Of a stretch of DNA of 64,000 nt, positions 8,516 to 16,407 are shown one piece after another (position 1 is the stretch's first letter; each line of letters begins with the position of its first letter). A program made the translations under genes and the position numbers. The DNA comes from Lactiplantibacillus plantarum EGD-AQ4. Lineage in GTDB: Bacteria > Bacillota > Bacilli > Lactobacillales > Lactobacillaceae. The stretch covers positions 310,001 to 374,000 of the forward strand of contig NZ_AVAQ01000012.1 of assembly GCF_000463075.2 (NCBI RefSeq), read 5' to 3'. The notes under the pieces were generated by a model. That model saw nothing but the letters and a program-made list of their open reading frames with translations. It did no database searches and had not been told where the DNA came from.

Positions 8516-10279
8516 ATGTTATCCATACGATTCAAAAGACTTTTAACGTCAACTCAATTCAAAGCAATGATCACCGCACTAATTATTCTAGTGTTAGCTT
8601 TTATCTCGACTTATCCAGCTTTTACTGGACATTTCTTTGCGTTAAGCAATGATGGGTCTATTCACCTCGCACGTTTAGAATCAATTTATCAAGCTTTCAA
8701 GGCTGGACGCCTGCCAAGTCTCGTCAATTTCATTGGGTTTAAAAACAACGGCGTCGCTATGAACGCAATGTATCCATGGCTAACTATGATGATATACGTC
8801 ATCCCGAGATTACTTATTCAAAGCCCTATGCTAGCGTTAGCTTGGGGCTTCTTCATAATGAATATCATTACAGTAACGAACTCATATCTATTGGCAAAGT
8901 ATCTAAGCCATAATCGGCTAATTACGCTGTTAGGGATGATTACTTACCAATTTAATGCTTACCACTTTCAGTTAATGTATACACGTGTCGCAATTGGGGA
9001 AGCATTCGGATACGCGTTTTTACCATTGATAATTTTAGGCTTGTTTAAAATATGGAACCGGGAGAAAAGCGGCATTTTCTGGCTATCTATCGGTATGAGC
9101 CTAGTTGCCAACTCACATGTATTATCGTTGGTAATTTTCACGATATTCGTTGGGGTTCTCGAAATCATACGCTTATTTTCTCGGAAGATAGATCTGAATG
9201 AGATAAAATATTTGATACTAAGTGTTGGTCTCACAATCTTAATGTCACTCTATTCTCTATTCAATGTCATAGATTGGATGCTTCACAATAAGATGGTATC
9301 TCCAACTCCTGGTTTGATTGGATTGGATCCTAACAATGAATTCTCACGAATCTTGAGCAATGACATCACAGAATCAGCAACTGGTGCACATATGGGAATC
9401 GCTGTCACATTTATTCTGATTTATTTATTGGTACAACTTTTGAATAAAACCACCGGATCATGGCGTTACTGGGCAATTGGGGCTGGTAGCATCTTCATAC
9501 TGGCACAGAATTGGCTTCCCACATATAAGTTAATTAATACGCCTGCTACACTCGTACAATTTACCATGCGTTTTTTAACTCTAGTCGCTGTGGGAACAAC
9601 AATTTCTTTAATATTATATTTAAATCACAACAACTGGCACACAACATCAACGACCATTTTTATTAGCTTGTTTGTGATTATAATTGGCTTAACTGGTGTC
9701 ATGCAGATTCATCGTCAAAACCAAAAAAACTATTTATCATCACTAACTCACGATCCTTCAAGCGCCGCAGTTCATCAGTCTCGGATACGTCACCTCACTT
9801 CAAAAAACTATAATGAAAATATTCAGCGGATGGACGTACCAGATTATCATTTAAGGAAACCAAATATTGAACCGGCAATCAAACATGCTTTAAAACAAGG
9901 CCCGGATTTCAACGACGCTAATCGTCTGAATAAAGAGACCGTCGCGTTTGACCATAAAAGCATGGCTAAGTTTAAATTCATCTCTGCCAATGACCAACAA
10001 GTTCGTTTTAAAGTGCATCAAGACCACGCAAAAACTTTAAAGTTACCTGTGATTGGTTATAAGAATGTTAATTATCAGATTAAAGTAAACAATCATCCCG
10101 TAAAATACACGCACTCGCAAGGTCAATTAAAAGCCAAGCTACCTGCAGGTCGTAGCAATATCACGATTTCAATTGCTAATAATTCTCGTCATGCATGGTC
10201 ACTATTCATCACTTATCTTGCTTATATCGCAAGCTTGTTAATGTTTTGGCTACATCGGCAAGTTGGTTCTAAACACTAA
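8516..10279 (+). CDS. Integral membrane protein, PTPS-related domain (YfhO-like glycosylation family)
   Basis: 587 residues. Hydrophobic segments dominate to about residue 405, a soluble region follows (about 410-560), and one C-terminal membrane segment ends the protein (about 562-580). The region SNDGSIHLARLESIYQAF (about 44-61), after the first membrane segment, matches the family called '6-pyruvoyl-tetrahydropterin synthase-related' membrane proteins, which resemble GT-C glycosyltransferases. The gene is visibly more A/T-rich than its neighbours, with codons such as ATA and AGA more frequent, which may hint at horizontal origin. It stands alone, divergent from the glycosyltransferase pair, and ends at a strong bidirectional terminator. 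Function inferred only: cell-envelope glycosylation. Confidence 0.65.
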   Translation: MLSIRFKRLLTSTQFKAMITALIILVLAFISTYPAFTGHFFALSNDGSIHLARLESIYQAFKAGRLPSLVNFIGFKNNGVAMNAMYPWLTMMIYVIPRLLIQSPMLALAWGFFIMNIITVTNSYLLAKYLSHNRLITLLGMITYQFNAYHFQLMYTRVAIGEAFGYAFLPLIILGLFKIWNREKSGIFWLSIGMSLVANSHVLSLVIFTIFVGVLEIIRLFSRKIDLNEIKYLILSVGLTILMSLYSLFNVIDWMLHNKMVSPTPGLIGLDPNNEFSRILSNDITESATGAHMGIAVTFILIYLLVQLLNKTTGSWRYWAIGAGSIFILAQNWLPTYKLINTPATLVQFTMRFLTLVAVGTTISLILYLNHNNWHTTSTTIFISLFVIIIGLTGVMQIHRQNQKNYLSSLTHDPSSAAVHQSRIRHLTSKNYNENIQRMDVPDYHLRKPNIEPAIKHALKQGPDFNDANRLNKETVAFDHKSMAKFKFISANDQQVRFKVHQDHAKTLKLPVIGYKNVNYQIKVNNHPVKYTHSQGQLKAKLPAGRSNITISIANNSRHAWSLFITYLAYIASLLMFWLHRQVGSKH

Positions 10280-10368
10280 CCGCTAATTATAGACTATCGG
10301 CATATACAGATACGCGTTGTGTTAGTTCGTGAATGAAAATAGTGCTAATTTTACCGTCAACAATCATC

Positions 10369-10403
10369 AAAAGGCCTGATTCAAAATTGAATCAGGCCTT
10401 TTA
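10369..10403. terminator. Bidirectional intrinsic terminator
   Basis: Perfect hairpin AAAAGGCCTGATTCA / TGAATCAGGCCTTTT with T-runs on both strands. It ends the + strand membrane-protein gene and would also end the short minus-strand RNA started near 10505. Confidence 0.9.
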
Positions 10404-10505
10404 GCTTGGTTTTTCACGAGTATTCACCCCGCCAAATAACCAATGCCATAACTGAATATTCAGTTATCAAGTACTCGGCAACAACCGAGTGCCCCTGCCA
10501 AGGAA
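10369..10505 (-). ncRNA. Candidate short minus-strand RNA
   Basis: On the minus strand, TTCCCA (10532-10537) and a perfect TATAAT (10510-10515) are 16 bp apart. Transcription from about 10504 would run through a CACTCGG/CCGAGTG hairpin and the perfect 20-base palindrome ATAACTGAATATTCAGTTAT (about 10450-10470) to the terminator at 10369-10403: about 135 nt with no credible reading frame. It diverges from the + strand promoter at 10546. The whole unit is inferred from promoter, hairpins and terminator. Confidence 0.45.
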
Positions 10506-10545
10506 CTTTATTATACCGCGTTTGGCAAGATTGGGAACTAATTAG

Positions 10546-10709
10546 TTGACCTTACCAGCAAAAGAGACTAAACTACGAACAATTAATGAAAGGGGGTGAT
10601 GCTTTTTGAGTACCAAATGTAATCTTAAAGCATCAGTCTCTGCCCTGTTCGGAGCACAAGACTGATACCTTTAAGGAGTCCCAGCCAAATTTTGTTGGCT
10701 GGGACTTTT
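10546..10709 (+). ncRNA. Short + strand transcript with vestigial holin-like-toxin leader
   Basis: TTGACC (10546-10551), a 17-bp spacer and TAAACT (10569-10574) make a good promoter. The transcript would end at the hairpin AGTCCCAGCCAA/TTGGCTGGGACT plus T-run (10677-10709), about 130 nt. It contains AAAGGGGGTGATGCTTTTTG, a leader typical of the tiny holin-like toxin genes of lactobacilli. Here ATGAAAGGGGGTG runs into a stop after seven codons, and a TTG-started frame gives only about 19 codons. It could be a decayed type I toxin or a small regulatory RNA. Confidence 0.4.
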
Positions 10710-10798
10710 GCTGTCTCAAGATGCGGAAACAGTTGCAAGTTTTGTGCGGGTAGCTTACATTTAAGGTGAAGCTTATTCGAAAAGATGGAGTAGTGAAT

Positions 10799-11629
10799 AT
10801 GAAAGCAACAACGAAACAAGTCCTGACTGGCGCGGCTTGGCTGGCCGTTCTACTAGCCATGATTGGGGGCGTCATCTTGTGGCAACATCAAGTTCGCAAG
10901 GCCAAACCGGTCACAGCGGTAACAGTGACCTCAACTGAACGAATTCCAATGGTCTTACTACTAGATAGCCACTTGACGCATCAACAAAATCAGCAATTAA
11001 CGGCTAACATTCAACATAATAGCGCTTCGCAAACGCTCGTCACGGCAAAAGCCAGTACCAATGGCACCGTCGTATTCAAGGGGCAACTACTGAATAGTGA
11101 TAATCAGCCTTACATTCAAGTGCAGTTGCCAACTGGTATCAGTACGACGAAAAAAGCGCAATTACTCAAGCGGGTGCTCGGACTAGCCCAACAGCATTTC
11201 AAATTCCGGCGGTTCAACCTCGTCAGTTATGGCGATGGCGGACTGACTGCTACTACTTATGTCGAACAGACCACGGTTGCACTGACGCCACAACATTTAG
11301 TTCTCATCGCGACGCCTTTCAACGGAACCGGATCACAAAATCGGCGCCGCAAGACAACCCCGGTAGCTGCTAAAAATCAGACTGCTGCGCTCAAGACAAT
11401 GATTGCCAAGCGTAAGACCATCAATCCCAAGTTACAGGTCTTGCTTGTTGCTGAAAAAAGCACCAAGTCTAAGCAAGCAATCCCGTTTCAAAGCGCTTTG
11501 GCCGGCCAATCGATTTTCAAGCCGACCGTCAAACGGTACCAGCAACAAGTCGTACGCACTTGGCGCACCGAATCTGGCATACTGAATAGTCGCCGCATCG
11601 GTAACATCATTCAATCCTTCATCAATTAA
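10799..11629 (+). CDS. Membrane-anchored DUF915-like alpha/beta-hydrolase-fold protein lacking the catalytic serine
   Basis: 276 residues from ATG 10799, which has a GGAG site; a GTG 33 bases upstream is possible but has no such spacing. One N-terminal membrane segment (about 7-27) anchors an extracellular domain. From about residue 40 the order of motifs matches the lactobacillus DUF915 hydrolases: a beta strand where the oxyanion-hole HGYGG would be (here LLLDSHLT), IQVQLP, a helix, FKFRRFNLVSYGDGG where the nucleophile elbow NLVGHSMGG should be, then IATPFNG. The Ser is replaced by Gly and the first His-Gly is missing, so an active esterase is unlikely. A second basic region (SQNRRRKTT) follows. 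Own terminator at 11670. The assignment is by pattern only. Confidence 0.55.
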   Translation: MKATTKQVLTGAAWLAVLLAMIGGVILWQHQVRKAKPVTAVTVTSTERIPMVLLLDSHLTHQQNQQLTANIQHNSASQTLVTAKASTNGTVVFKGQLLNSDNQPYIQVQLPTGISTTKKAQLLKRVLGLAQQHFKFRRFNLVSYGDGGLTATTYVEQTTVALTPQHLVLIATPFNGTGSQNRRRKTTPVAAKNQTAALKTMIAKRKTINPKLQVLLVAEKSTKSKQAIPFQSALAGQSIFKPTVKRYQQQVVRTWRTESGILNSRRIGNIIQSFIN

Positions 11630-11669
11630 GCCTGCCAGTCAGGCGCACCATACTAATACCGTATCTAAC

Positions 11670-11703
11670 AAACCGGCTCCCTGATTTGAGGGAGCCGGTT
11701 TTA
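11670..11703 (+). terminator. Intrinsic terminator after the DUF915-like gene
   Basis: Hairpin AACCGGCTCCCT / AGGGAGCCGGTT followed by TTTA. The repeat element copy B begins 28 bp further on in the same direction. Confidence 0.88.
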
Positions 11704-11731
11704 TATACTTAAATTATTCGGAATTAATGAT

Positions 11732-12638
11732 GATTAAAACGTGCGGGTAGATTTGCTGTTGGTCCGCCAAGGCGCGTCCTAGTCCGACTCACGGGACCGG
11801 CTGACAATTGCTGGAACAGGGCGGACATCGATTTGAACTCACGCAGAAAACCACTGCGTAATTTCAAATACGAGTCTTCTTCTAGCCCGGGAACCCCACC
11901 CGGACAAGAAGAATTTCGCCCTTGAGCATTGTCAGCCAGCCCCTCCAGTCGGGAAGCCGTTCGAATGGCGGATGAACGACTACCTAACTTGGTGCAATTG
12001 GTCATGGAACATTAAGAAACTGGACCTTCAGGCAAACTTTGAATCAGCAGCAACGCTGATTTACGGCAGTTTAATACTGAGAAGATTGCCTGAAGATTAT
12101 GGATTACCTCAATGAAAACTAGCTGAACGTCAATACTTACGGTTAGACGGAAAGCCATATTCGTATTCAATTCAAGACTTTAGGGCATCAGCCTGACTAA
12201 AGGAAGCTCTGACGAAATTCAGTAAATCTGATGGTTTTTAAGAATTAAACACGTGTGAGATGGCTGAAAAGTTATTTGAACAAGTCTTACAGTTGAATCT
12301 CAAAATAACTGTTTGTTAAGAACCAACAACCTGTTACTTAAAAAGGTTGGGTCAGCACATGTCTGCCTTTCGAATATTAACCCAGGCTGGAAGGCGTTTC
12401 TGACAATGCTCAGCGATGAAATTCCACTTAGCAAGCGTCTTTTGCTTGGTTAGTGGAAGACCAGTATTTAAGACGTGGGTTGTCGGCTTAAATCTGTGTC
12501 CATCGCGTTCCAGCGTTGTCAGAAATGCCTGTAAGCCGGAATAGGACGCAGCTACAACAGAAAGTTTACGGTAACTTGCACTGTTTCCAGCGGGTCTCAG
12601 CTGGCCGCACTTGAACTTGAAAATAGCATGATTTAACC
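11732..12638 (+). repeat. Three-copy ~910 bp quasi-palindromic non-coding element, copy B
   Basis: 907 bp. Type I arm about 11732-12010, centre about 12011-12340, type II arm about 12341-12638. The end sequences GATTAAAACGTGC and GCATGATTTAACC are weak inverted repeats (10 of 13, plus one wobble). In the type II arm the base stem is CTGACAATGCT (12400-12410) with AGCGTTGTCAG (12512-12522), whereas copies A and C have an unrelated but again self-complementary stem there. The internal hairpin has TTCCACT/AGTGGAA where A and C have TTTCACT/AGTGAAA. The centre carries another stem, CTTCAGGCAA/TTGCCTGAAG (12027-12095). Open frames inside (for example 12352-12657 minus) have no ribosome site and coincide with the hairpin arms. 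Confidence 0.85.
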
Positions 12639-12717
12639 GTAATTCATGCCAAATCACAATGCGTTAGACACTCATCTATCAATGTTCAAGGCATCCGGTT
12701 GCTTGCGTGCTATCGTT

Positions 12718-13614
12718 CTACTGCCATAGCATCTGGTCTGGATATTCCCGGGTCAAAAATTGCTTGATGGCCCGGATCATCATGGCTGTTGAAGGTGCCG
12801 TCGCCTGCGTTTTATTAGCAACTAGTGCAATTTCACGGTTATAGGGTTCAGCGAAGGAAAAGGTATTGACATCCCCAGTCAGTTTGCGTAGCGCCAGCTG
12901 TGGTAGAATTCCCATTCCTAAGCCAGATTCCACCATTGAAATAATCGATTGATCATCAATGGAGAATCGCAAGAAGTTATTGGTAACGTGGTAATGGTCC
13001 AGTGCCAGCTTCGTATCCCGGTCATAGTCACTTTGTTGCAGAATAAAATTTTTGTCGGCCACATCGTCAGTGGTGATGTACTCCCCATTTTCAGGGATAA
13101 AGTCCGCTGGCGTGACACAGTAGATTGGATCATTGATCAGCGAATGGACCAGCAAGTTCTCATTGACTGGCATCGATGTAAAGCCTATATCGATCGTTCC
13201 GATTTTGGCCCAGTTGGTTATTTCATTAAAATTACCTTGCATCACTGAAATCTCAATATCGGGATACTCATGGTTAAATTCGCGGATAATTCTGGGTAGC
13301 CAATTGATGCAAACACTACTGAAACCGCCGATTCGCACGGATCCGGAGTGCAACCCTTGGATGTTATCTGCGACCTGCCGGAGGTTACTCTCGGTGTTCA
13401 AAATCTCCTGGACATACGGCAAAACCTGCCGACCATCACTAGTAAGTTCAACGCCTGAACGGTTCCGGATGAACAGTGGAAAACCAAGCTCCTTCTCTAA
13501 TTGATTAATGGAATGACTGACCGCACTCGGCGTCACGTTAAGCGTCGCAGCGGCTTGGTAAAACGTATGTTGTGCAACTACAGTCGAAAAAACCTCATAA
13601 GCAAAGTTAGCCAT
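12718..13614 (-). CDS. LysR-family transcriptional regulator
   Basis: 298 residues: N-terminal winged helix-turn-helix (about 1-60, TFYQAAATLNVTPSAVSHSI) and a substrate-binding effector domain (about 88-295) of the type I periplasmic-binding fold. An AGGAGGG ribosome site precedes the ATG. It is divergent from the aminotransferase gene at 13755, the usual arrangement of a LysR activator with its target. The intergenic palindrome at 13693-13707 has the T-N11-A form expected for a LysR operator. Effector unknown. Confidence 0.9.
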   Translation of the reverse strand: MANFAYEVFSTVVAQHTFYQAAATLNVTPSAVSHSINQLEKELGFPLFIRNRSGVELTSDGRQVLPYVQEILNTESNLRQVADNIQGLHSGSVRIGGFSSVCINWLPRIIREFNHEYPDIEISVMQGNFNEITNWAKIGTIDIGFTSMPVNENLLVHSLINDPIYCVTPADFIPENGEYITTDDVADKNFILQQSDYDRDTKLALDHYHVTNNFLRFSIDDQSIISMVESGLGMGILPQLALRKLTGDVNTFSFAEPYNREIALVANKTQATAPSTAMMIRAIKQFLTREYPDQMLWQ

Positions 13615-13692
13615 CGTGTTTTTACCCTCCTTAGATGAATAGAATTCACTTAATATTGAAAAAGTTGAGTTTTACTAATCACAAGGTTTATT

Positions 13693-13707
13693 TTATCATA
13701 TTGATAA
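13693..13707. promoter_or_regulatory. Putative LysR-type operator
   Basis: TTATCATATTGATAA is a near-perfect palindrome containing T-N11-A, between the divergent LysR and aminotransferase genes. Inferred binding site of the regulator encoded at 12718-13614. Confidence 0.5.
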
Positions 13708-13754
13708 TCAAAGAAAACAGTTTAAGGACAAAAAATTGAGTGGGGGAAATTATC

Positions 13755-14981
13755 ATGAAAAACTTATTTGCGAACCGTGTGTTAAACAACGACACTTCAG
13801 ACCTCGATGAAATCTTCAAGAATAGTGCTAACCCGGAAAACATTTCCTTCGCTGGCGGTTTTCCGGACCAGCACCTCTTCCCGGATGACGATTTGAAGCA
13901 AGCTTATCGTGATGCCATCGAACAGGACGGCCAAGGCATCTTCCAATATTCATCCACGCAAGGATTACCGGCACTACGGCAAAAAATCGCTGACCACATG
14001 GCAACTCACGCGGATGTGCAAGTCAGCGCTGCCAACGTCCTAATGACTCAAGGCGGGCAACAAGCGATCGACCTGGTCGCAAAACTACTATTAAATCATG
14101 GTGATTCGATGGTCGTTGAAGGTCCGACCTACATGGGGGCTCTCGCCGCCTTTGACACTTACGAACCAACTTATTATGAAATTCCAGTGGATGACAATGG
14201 CATGAACATTCGGCAACTGCGTAAGACCTTAAAGGCTCATCCTGAAATCAAATTGATTTACACGATTCCAGATTTCCACAACCCAACCGGGACGACGATG
14301 AGTGCGAAACGTCGCCAAGCAATGGTTGCCCTTGCTAATCAATATGATGTCATTATTTTGGAAGACAGCCCATACCGCGACCTTCGTTATAGCGGGCAAA
14401 ACATTCCTGCAATCAAACATTACGATACTGAAGGTCGGGTCATCTTTATCTCCAGTTTTTCCAAGATTCTCTCACCTGCTTTACGGACGGGCTGGATTGT
14501 GGCCAGTGACACCATCATGCAAGAATTAGTCGGACTAAAATCCGCTATCGATGTCCAATCACCAAATGTGACTTTAGCTGCCATCAACAGCTACCTAGAC
14601 AGTCACGACATCGATGAACACGTCGCAACCATCAGTGACGCCTATCGGACAAAACGTGACGCAATGCTGACGGCCCTCGACAACTACTTTCCAAAGAACG
14701 TGCAATACACGCGGCCAAACGGTGGCTTCTTCATCTGGGTCACCTTACCAGCCGGCGTGGACGCCAAAGCGTTATTAAATGACGTGGTTCTACCACAGGC
14801 GCACGTGGCTTACGTCCCAGCGGCTTGCCAATTTGCTAGCCGCGCGGTCACAAACGGCTTCCGTTTGAACTTTACCAACTCCGACGTGGCAACCATCACG
14901 CAAGGTATCCAGCGACTCGGACAAATTCTCCAACCGGTTCAAGTCACGGTACCAACGACCGCCTTGGCAACACCATTCTAA
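13755..14981 (+). CDS. PLP-dependent aminotransferase, class I/II (2-aminoadipate / aromatic type)
   Basis: 408 residues from ATG 13755; the GGGGG ribosome site is immediately upstream, inside the longer GTG frame. Fold type I: FAGGFPDQHLFP and YSSTQGLPALRQKIADH in the N-terminal part, TQGGQQAIDLVAKLL near residue 97, PDFHNPTGTTMS near residue 170, and the pyridoxal-phosphate lysine in SFSKILSPALRTGW near residue 235. The C-terminal part has RPNGGFFIWV. This pattern is that of KAT/LysN-type aminotransferases acting on aromatic or branched amino acids or aminoadipate; the substrate is not determined. Divergent from the LysR gene, and followed 0.6 kb later by an amino-acid importer. Confidence 0.88.
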   Translation: MKNLFANRVLNNDTSDLDEIFKNSANPENISFAGGFPDQHLFPDDDLKQAYRDAIEQDGQGIFQYSSTQGLPALRQKIADHMATHADVQVSAANVLMTQGGQQAIDLVAKLLLNHGDSMVVEGPTYMGALAAFDTYEPTYYEIPVDDNGMNIRQLRKTLKAHPEIKLIYTIPDFHNPTGTTMSAKRRQAMVALANQYDVIILEDSPYRDLRYSGQNIPAIKHYDTEGRVIFISSFSKILSPALRTGWIVASDTIMQELVGLKSAIDVQSPNVTLAAINSYLDSHDIDEHVATISDAYRTKRDAMLTALDNYFPKNVQYTRPNGGFFIWVTLPAGVDAKALLNDVVLPQAHVAYVPAACQFASRAVTNGFRLNFTNSDVATITQGIQRLGQILQPVQVTVPTTALATPF

Positions 14982-14992
14982 TTAGCCCACTC

Positions 14993-15032
14993 AAATGCGA
15001 CGACGGTCAACCCTGACTGCCGCCGCATTTTT
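14993..15032 (+). terminator. Intrinsic terminator of the aminotransferase gene
   Basis: AATGCG...CGCATT closing an inner CGGTCA/TGACTG stem, followed by TTTTT, 12 bp after the stop codon. Confidence 0.8.
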
Positions 15033-15480
15033 CATGATTAGAAATTACCGGCGGATTAAAAAAGTCAGTGCTTTTCCGTGGCCAAGGCTTGCAGTAGCAG
15101 CGACTAGCGACGGCATCCGCTCACCGACTAATACTAACCACGTGTTTCAACCCGGTGTTAGTCGTCAAGCCAGCATTGCTCTAGCACCAGTTTGTCATCT
15201 AGTCCCAATGGTATCACGTTGGTTCGTCAGGACAGCTGGTCATCGCCATTACCTGTCCCAGTGTTCAAACCAACTAGTGGCTGAAGCGCCGTGACGATTG
15301 CCAGTTGTCTGGCAAACTTTTACACATCCTTGCCGTCAATTCCCAAATAGCCGCTGCAGCAACCGCGAGCCCCCTTTTGACCGCCGAAAAAAGGTTTGAC
15401 AGTCCTGCGCTGATTCGCTACACTAACGCTATACTAGCCGATTATGAAATAAGCATTGGAGATCCAATGCTTATTTTTTG
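15033..15480 (+). promoter_or_regulatory. Long leader region of the amino-acid ABC operon, with promoter followed by a terminator-like hairpin
   Basis: From 15033 to about 15390 I see no gene, only a small hairpin (TTGCCAG/CTGGCAA, about 15299-15315). A consensus promoter follows: TTGACA (15396-15401), 17 bp, TACACT (15419-15424). Only ~20 bases after the expected start lies the hairpin AATAAGCATTGG/CCAATGCTTATT with TTTTTT (15448-15479), 60 bp before the binding-protein ATG. The hairpin could attenuate the operon or simply end upstream transcription. There is no T-box sequence here, unlike the second binding-protein gene. Confidence 0.5.
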
Positions 15481-15541
15481 TTAACAGATTCATTTTCGGA
15501 TAAACTAGGAGTGTCGCGAAAAATTTCTAGGAGTGTGAATC

Positions 15542-16342
15542 ATGAGAACATGGGTTAAAAAATTAGGTGTTGCGATTTTGGGGCTCGGGTTAGCCGTTAC
15601 GTTGACCGCCTGCGGAAGCAACTCTAGTAGCAGTAAGTCCAGTGACTTAGGCCTACAAAAATCGGGGACGTTGACGATTGGTTTGGAAGGCACCTTCCAA
15701 CCTTATAGTTATCGTAAAGATGGTAAGTTAACTGGTTTTGAAGTTGAACTTGGTAAGGCCGTCGCCAAGAAGATGGGCTTAAAGGCCAAATTCGTGCCAA
15801 CGAAGTTCGATTCATTAGTTGCCGGACTAGACACCAACAAGTTTGACGTCGTGATGAATAACATGTCTGAAACGGCCGCACGTAAGAAGAAGTACCTCTT
15901 CTCAACGCCGTACATTTATTCTAAGTCTCAACTGGCCGTCAAGAAGAACTCCAGCATCAACAAGATTACCCAAATCAAGGGTAAGAAAGTGGCACAAACG
16001 ACCACTAGTAACAACGCTACGGATGCAAAACGTTTAGGGGCAACCGTTACCCCAACCGACAGTTTCCAACAATCGATTGAGTTAGTTGAACAAGGCCGGG
16101 CCGCTGGGACCATTAACTCCCGGGAATCCTTCTATGCTTACTTGAAGCAGAACCCGAAAGCCAACATTAAGTTGATCAATTCTGGTGACCAGATTGCCGT
16201 TCAAAAGATCGGTGCCATCGTCACTAAGGAACATCCAAAGCTCCAGAAACAAATTTCAAAAGCCATCCAAGAACTTCGTAAGGATGGGACGTTGAAGAAA
16301 TTGTCTAACAAGTACTTTGGTGGTAACGTTACTGACAAGTAA
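15542..16342 (+). CDS. Polar amino-acid ABC transporter, substrate-binding lipoprotein
   Basis: 266 residues with a lipoprotein signal peptide: basic start, hydrophobic stretch, lipobox LTAC with the lipidated Cys at residue 24. The mature part is a SBP_bac_3 (cluster 3) domain starting GTLTIGLEGTFQPYSY and containing GFEVELGKAVAKKMG, typical of binding proteins for glutamine, glutamate, aspartate or cystine. First gene of a three-gene importer with the permease (16408) and ATPase (17127). Near-identical to the extra binding protein at 18323-19132, including the last 20 or so residues, so one arose by duplication. Substrate by sequence alone: polar amino acid. Confidence 0.93.
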   Translation: MRTWVKKLGVAILGLGLAVTLTACGSNSSSSKSSDLGLQKSGTLTIGLEGTFQPYSYRKDGKLTGFEVELGKAVAKKMGLKAKFVPTKFDSLVAGLDTNKFDVVMNNMSETAARKKKYLFSTPYIYSKSQLAVKKNSSINKITQIKGKKVAQTTTSNNATDAKRLGATVTPTDSFQQSIELVEQGRAAGTINSRESFYAYLKQNPKANIKLINSGDQIAVQKIGAIVTKEHPKLQKQISKAIQELRKDGTLKKLSNKYFGGNVTDK

Positions 16343-16407
16343 TGACCACGCCCGCGACTCACGCGGGATACATAGCGCCATAATCTAACTATTACAGGAG
16401 GCACCCT

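Noticed and set aside
11732-12638. Element as an ORF-less group II intron (position after terminators, GTGCG near the 5' end of copy B)
   Set aside because: No domain V-like 34-nt hairpin with AGC triad near the 3' end, the 5' GTGCG is not kept in copies A and C, and the arms are inverted copies of each other, which is not an intron feature.
14995-15294. 99-codon + frame after the aminotransferase gene
   Set aside because: Begins inside the terminator hairpin, has no ribosome site and a composition unlike a real protein.
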